From Pararhodobacter marinus (GTDB taxonomy: Bacteria > Pseudomonadota > Alphaproteobacteria > Rhodobacterales > Rhodobacteraceae), in NCBI RefSeq assembly GCF_003122215.1, contig NZ_QEYD01000015.1, positions 1 through 64,000 on the forward strand: DNA of 64,000 nucleotides, written 5' to 3'. Below are positions 60,337-64,000 of this stretch, in pieces; positions within the stretch are counted from its first letter, which is position 1, and every line of letters begins with the position of its first letter. The notes under the pieces were generated by a model, which was given only the letters and a program-made list of their open reading frames with translations, had not been told where the DNA came from and searched no databases. The translations under genes were made by a program, and so were the position numbers.

Positions 60337-61323
60337 TCAGACGATGACAAAACCCGCCGCGCGCAGCCGCTCGGCCAGAACGGCGATATGCGCGGGCCCC
60401 GTCTCGCAGCAACCGCCGATGAGGGTGGCGCCCCGAGCGGCCCAGCCCAGCGCGAATTCGGCGTACCTTTCGGGCGTCATCTCGGGCCGGTTGACCAGCA
60501 CGTCGGCGGTCGGGTTGGGCTTCAGGAAATCCGAGGTGATCTGCGTGAACCCGTTTCCCTGACCGCCGAAGGGTTTTCCGAACGACGCCAGAAGCGGCAT
60601 TGCCTGGTCGATCGCCTCGGGCGCCGAGCAATTGACGAGAACCCCGTCCGCGCGCGCGGCAAGGGGGGCGAGATCGGCGAGCGTCTCGCCCGAACGCAGG
60701 CGCGTCCCGTCGCGGTCCTCGACCGTGACCGAGATCCAGCGCGACGTGCCCGGCGCACCCCGGTCGCAACCGTCAAGGAAGGCGGCCACGTTCGACAGCG
60801 TCGCCAGCGTCTCGCCCACCAGCACATCGACGCGCGGCGCGTGGATCGCGGCGATCTCGGCATAAAGCGCGACGCCCGTTTCATGCGGCGGCATCAGGTC
60901 GCTGCGGTAGCTCGCGCCCAAGGGCCCGGTCGAACCCAGAAGCAGCCCCCCGCCAGACGCCACCCGCGCCGCCTCGGCCTCGGCCAGCGCGGCGTCGTGA
61001 AGCTGGGCAAAACGGTGGTCCATCGCGTTGTTGACCAGCCGGTCGTGATGGATCGCATAGGTATTCGTCGTTGCCGCCGAGGCCCCGGCGGCGAAGTAAT
61101 CGGCGTGGATGTCCTGCACGAGACCCGGGTGGTCGATCATAACCCGCGTGGCCCAGAGCGGCGACGGCCGGTCCCCGCCCCGGCGCAACAGCTCCTGCCC
61201 CATCCCGCCGTCCAGAAGGGTGATCGGGGGGGCTGCGCGCCCCCCCGAGCCCCCCGCGCCAAGAGGGGCGTACACGCCCCCCTTGGATCCCCCCGTGAGT
61301 ATTTGAGACAGAGTGAATGCCAT
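60337..61323 (-). CDS. Homocysteine S-methyltransferase-family protein with repeat-derived N-terminus
   Basis: A 328-residue zinc methyltransferase of the MmuM/HMT type: DGGMGQELLRRG at the start of the barrel, zinc cysteines in VLVNCSAPE and IGGCCETGP. The donor could be S-methylmethionine, SAM or another methyl compound. The only in-frame ATG with any upstream purine tract is at 61323; it adds about 32 residues (MAFTLSQILTGGSKGG...) ahead of the conserved ITLLDGG, and this extension is encoded by an intergenic repeat. The real start may differ. Lies between convergent usp and upstream ade. Confidence 0.85.
   Translation of the reverse strand: MAFTLSQILTGGSKGGVYAPLGAGGSGGRAAPPITLLDGGMGQELLRRGGDRPSPLWATRVMIDHPGLVQDIHADYFAAGASAATTNTYAIHHDRLVNNAMDHRFAQLHDAALAEAEAARVASGGGLLLGSTGPLGASYRSDLMPPHETGVALYAEIAAIHAPRVDVLVGETLATLSNVAAFLDGCDRGAPGTSRWISVTVEDRDGTRLRSGETLADLAPLAARADGVLVNCSAPEAIDQAMPLLASFGKPFGGQGNGFTQITSDFLKPNPTADVLVNRPEMTPERYAEFALGWAARGATLIGGCCETGPAHIAVLAERLRAAGFVIV
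61226..61318 (+). repeat. Intergenic repeat copy overlapping the 5' end of the homocysteine methyltransferase gene
   Basis: GGGGGGGCTGCGCGCCCCCCC, AGAGGGGCGTACACGCCCC, CCTTGGATCCCCCC and then GAGTATTTGAGACAGAGTGAA (61297-61317). This is the same hairpin-plus-GAGTATTT...AGTGAA element as elsewhere, here inside the reading frame on the opposite strand. Confidence 0.8.
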
Positions 61324-61357
61324 GGATCGCTCGAGCTCCTGCGGGGCGCGCAGCCCC

Positions 61358-61446
61358 TCTTTGTTCTTCATATATCCTCGGGGGCGAGCCGACAGGCTCG
61401 GCGGGGGCAGACAGCCCCCGGCGGCGCGAGGGGGCTCGATGCCCCC
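61358..61446 (-). repeat. Intergenic hairpin plus GAGGATATATGAAGAACAAAGAG element after ade
   Basis: On the minus strand: GGGGGCATCGAGCCCCC, GGGGGCTGTCTGCCCCC, CGAGCCTGTCGGCTCG, CCCCCGAGGATATAT, GAAG, AACAAAGAG. It lies just after the ade stop on the same strand, like the copies after purS, ychF and lldD. Confidence 0.8.
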
Positions 61447-61458
61447 GAGCGCCGCCCC

Positions 61459-63150
61459 TTATCCAATGATTTCGAACCGGTCGACATCGACCAGCCCGAA
61501 ATCGGTGATCTTGAGATGCGGGATCACCGGGAGGGCGACGAAGGCGAGTTGCAGGAAGGGTTCTTCCAGCGTCACGCCCAGCCCCTTCGCCGCATCGCGC
61601 AGCGCGATCAGCCGGTCGCGCACATGCTCGAACGGGTCGAGCGACATCAGCCCCGCCACCGGCAGCGCCAGTTCGGCGAGGACCTTTCCGCCCTCGACGA
61701 CGACAAAGCCGCCCTCGATCTCGCCCAGCCGTTTCGCCGCCAGCGCCATGTCGGCATAGTCGACGCCGACCACGGCGATATTGTGGTGGTCGTGGCAGAC
61801 GGTCGAGGCGATGGCGCCTTTCTTCAGCGTGAAGCCGCGCACGAAACCGTTGGCGATGTTGCCGTTCTTGCCATGGCGCTCGATCACCGTGATCCTCGCG
61901 AGGTCCTGATCCGGGTCGGGGCGCTTGTCGCCATCGGTGGCCGGGACCTGCACGACCGCATGTTCGGTCAGGATCTTGCCGGGCCAGATGCCGATCACCG
62001 GGGTTTCGGGGTTGTTGCCCGCGTAGCGGAAGCTCTCGGGCGTCAGCGGCGGGACATGGACCGAGCCGCGCGCGACGGGCGCGGTGATCTCGCGCGCGGC
62101 GAAGGCCTCGTCCGAGGCCAGAACGCCCGCACAGAACACCATGTCGGCGCGGCAGGTGGCGGGGTCGTCAAGCACCACGATATCCGCGCGTTTGCCCGGT
62201 GCGATCTGGCCACGATCCTTGAGGCCGAAAGCCTCGGCCGCCGACAGCGAGGCGGCGCGGTAGACGCTGAGCGGGTCGCGCCCCTTCTCGATCAGGCGGC
62301 GGATCATGTAGTCGAGATGCCCGTGTTCGGCGATGTCGAGGGGGTTGCGGTCATCGGTGCACAGGCACATGTAGGCCGAGGTCACGGGCGTCAGCACTTC
62401 GGCCAGCGCTTCAAGGTCCTTGGACACCGAGCCTTCGCGGATCAGCACCCGCATCCCCTTTTGCAGCTTCTCGGTCGCCTCGGCGGCCGAGGTGCTTTCA
62501 TGCTCGGTGCGGATGCCAGCCGAGATATAGGCGTTCAGATCGCGCCCCGACAGAAGCGGCGCATGGCCGTCGATATGGCGGCCCTCGAAGGCCTTCAGCT
62601 TCTCCATGCAGCCCGGGTCGCGGAAGATCACGCCGGGGTAATTCATGAACTCGGCCAGCCCGATGACGCGCGGGTGGTCCGCAAGCGGCGCCAGATCGGC
62701 GGCGCCGAGCGCGGCGCCCGCCGTCTCCATATGCGTCGACGGTACGCAGGAGGACAGGTTCACGCGGATGTCCATCACCGTGCGCTCTGACGCATCGAGG
62801 AAATAGCGGATGCCGGTCAGACCGCAGACATTGGCGATTTCATGCGGGTCGCAGATCGCCGTCGTCACGCCACGCGGCAGCACGCAGCGGTCGAATTCAT
62901 AGGGCGTGATGCAGGAGCTTTCGATATGCAGATGCGTGTCGATGAAGCCCGGCACCAGCGTCTTGCCGGTCACGTCGATCTGGCGCTTGCCGACATAATC
63001 AGCGCCGATGCCGACGATCACGCCACCGCAGATCGCCACGTCGCCGGGGATCAGCGCGCCCGTCACCATGTCCCAGACCTGACCGCCCTTGAGCACCAGA
63101 TCGGCGGCTTCGTCGCCCTTGCCCTGCGCGATGCGCGTCTCGAGCGTCAC
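61459..63150 (-). CDS. ade: Adenine deaminase
   Basis: Deaminates adenine to hypoxanthine; amidohydrolase superfamily, 563 aa, close to the usual length. Metal-binding [14 protein letters not shown] near residue 65, [28 protein letters not shown] and [10 protein letters not shown] are all present. The C-terminal domain shows [12 protein letters not shown]. The likely start is a GTG at 63150, which overlaps the stop codon of the upstream gene as GTGA. Followed by an intergenic repeat. Confidence 0.93.
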   Translation of the reverse strand: MTLETRIAQGKGDEAADLVLKGGQVWDMVTGALIPGDVAICGGVIVGIGADYVGKRQIDVTGKTLVPGFIDTHLHIESSCITPYEFDRCVLPRGVTTAICDPHEIANVCGLTGIRYFLDASERTVMDIRVNLSSCVPSTHMETAGAALGAADLAPLADHPRVIGLAEFMNYPGVIFRDPGCMEKLKAFEGRHIDGHAPLLSGRDLNAYISAGIRTEHESTSAAEATEKLQKGMRVLIREGSVSKDLEALAEVLTPVTSAYMCLCTDDRNPLDIAEHGHLDYMIRRLIEKGRDPLSVYRAASLSAAEAFGLKDRGQIAPGKRADIVVLDDPATCRADMVFCAGVLASDEAFAAREITAPVARGSVHVPPLTPESFRYAGNNPETPVIGIWPGKILTEHAVVQVPATDGDKRPDPDQDLARITVIERHGKNGNIANGFVRGFTLKKGAIASTVCHDHHNIAVVGVDYADMALAAKRLGEIEGGFVVVEGGKVLAELALPVAGLMSLDPFEHVRDRLIALRDAAKGLGVTLEEPFLQLAFVALPVIPHLKITDFGLVDVDRFEIIG

Positions 63151-64000
63151 GACAGCCTCCGCAGCCGTTCGATCAGCGACGAGGTATCCCAGCGTCCGCC
63201 GCCCATGTTCTGCACGTCCTTGTAGAACTGGTCGATCAGAGCGGTGACGGGCAGCGACGCGCCGATCTCGTCGCCGGTTTTCAGGCAGATCGCCAGATCC
63301 TTGCGCATCCAGTCGACGGCGAAGCCGTGCTCGAAATGCCCGTCCAGCATGGTCTGGTGCCGGTTGACCATCTGCCACGATCCAGCCGCGCCACCCGAGA
63401 TCACCTCGACCACGGCCTTGCCGTCCATGCCGGCTTTCTCACCGAAGGCCAGCGCCTCGGACAGGCCCTGCACGAGACCCGCGATGCAGATCTGGTTCAT
63501 CATCTTGGCGATCTGGCCCTGCCCCGACTCGCCGATGCGTTTCACGATGCGGCCATAGGCCTGCATCACAGGCTCGGCGGCGTCGTAATCGGCCTGGCTG
63601 CCGCCGCACATGATGCTGAGGACGCCGTTTTCCGCGCCCGCCTGTCCGCCCGAGACCGGCGCATCGACGAAACCCAGCCCCAGCGCCGAGGCTTCACCGG
63701 CGAGCGCGGTGGTGATGCCCGAGGACACGGTGGTGTGATCGACGAAGATCGCGCCCTTCCTCATGCCCGCGAAGGCCCCGTCCTTGCCCCGGCAGACCGA
63801 GGCCAGGTCGTCGTCGTTGCCGACGCAGGCCATGACGAAATCCTGCCCTTCGGCGGCCTCGCGCGGGGTCGGCGCGGCCTTGCCACCCTGCTCATCGGCC
63901 CATTTCTCGGCCTTCGTGGCGGTGCGGTTATAGACCGTGACCGCGTGGCCGGCCTTGGCCAGATGTCCGGCCATGGGATACCCCATGACCCCCAAGCCCA
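63147..64000 (-). CDS. 3-hydroxyisobutyrate dehydrogenase-family NAD(P)-dependent oxidoreductase (5' end outside window)
   Basis: Beta-hydroxyacid dehydrogenase; about 285 residues are visible. The Rossmann motif reads [11 protein letters not shown] right at the window edge, so only a handful of N-terminal residues are missing. Substrate loop [14 protein letters not shown] and catalytic Lys in [10 protein letters not shown] are present. Could be 3-hydroxyisobutyrate dehydrogenase, tartronate semialdehyde reductase or a relative. Its stop overlaps the ade start (GTGA). Confidence 0.9.
   Translation of the reverse strand, partial: GLGVMGYPMAGHLAKAGHAVTVYNRTATKAEKWADEQGGKAAPTPREAAEGQDFVMACVGNDDDLASVCRGKDGAFAGMRKGAIFVDHTTVSSGITTALAGEASALGLGFVDAPVSGGQAGAENGVLSIMCGGSQADYDAAEPVMQAYGRIVKRIGESGQGQIAKMMNQICIAGLVQGLSEALAFGEKAGMDGKAVVEVISGGAAGSWQMVNRHQTMLDGHFEHGFAVDWMRKDLAICLKTGDEIGASLPVTALIDQFYKDVQNMGGGRWDTSSLIERLRRLS

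Noticed and set aside
60388-62790. An 800-codon plus-strand frame
   Set aside because: Antisense to the homocysteine methyltransferase and ade genes.

Overview
The window is chromosomal DNA of very high GC content from an alphaproteobacterium, almost certainly a member of the Rhodobacteraceae/Paracoccaceae. Supporting evidence: an ATP synthase zeta subunit gene, a split cobalamin-dependent methionine synthase locus, an Irr-type iron operator in front of a membrane-bound ferritin (mbfA), an FNR-type box in front of a universal stress protein, and a family of intergenic repeats built around a ATATTT/GAGTATTT...CAAAG core that, as I recall, is common in this family. Nearly every gene is a housekeeping or core metabolic gene. 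I see no prophage, IS element, CRISPR array, rRNA or tRNA.

Layout. 1-0.5 kb: two hexanucleotide tandem repeats at the left edge. 0.5-6.3 kb: a BamE-like lipoprotein-type gene, the reductive pyrimidine degradation operon preT-GFA-preA, then aroK-aroB. 6.3-9.3 kb: two uncharacterised envelope genes and xerD. 9.4-16.5 kb: ClC channel, FAD-linked D-lactate/glycolate-type dehydrogenase, pepF-sulfotransferase pair, and a betaine/homocysteine methyltransferase. 16.7-22.6 kb: ATP synthase zeta subunit, purC-purS, tdk, a LysE exporter, a SlyD-like FKBP, lldD and argC. 22.8-27.7 kb: phoX with a Pho box, a DUF2252 gene and a dicarboxylate/glutamate symporter. 27.7-29.0 kb: the largest gene-poor stretch, with a degenerate tandem duplication. 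29.0-41.1 kb: NIT-domain chemoreceptor, trpA, HemJ-like protein, ychF, guaB, an SDR-DoxX fusion, DUF2269, an HSL-type hydrolase, RDD protein and mbfA. 41.1-45.6 kb: a dense palindromic repeat cluster and the polyamine importer potFGHI. 45.8-54.4 kb: SAF-domain oxidoreductase, TetA-like MFS, a PcaD-like hydrolase, nitroreductase, EI24 protein, DUF1467-mce, a response regulator, and rlmE-gppA. 54.7-64 kb: two paralogous beta-barrel proteins, the methionine/folate operon (Virulence_fact - MTHFR-like - HAD - pterin-binding methyltransferase), usp, a second homocysteine methyltransferase, adenine deaminase, and a 3-hydroxyisobutyrate-dehydrogenase-family gene cut by the right edge.

How the genes work together. 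The clearest system is C1/methionine metabolism. The pterin-binding half of MetH (58.6 kb) and a stand-alone zinc homocysteine methyltransferase (15.5 kb) are separate genes, with an MTHFR-like protein in the same operon as the pterin protein and a perfect MetR-type box (TGAA-N5-TTCA) upstream. The corrinoid-binding and reactivation parts are not in the window. Regulatory sites that match their genes well are a three-half-site Pho box (phoX), an Irr/ICE palindrome (mbfA) and a class-II-spaced FNR box (usp). All functional calls come from reading the sequence and remembered family motifs; no database search was run.
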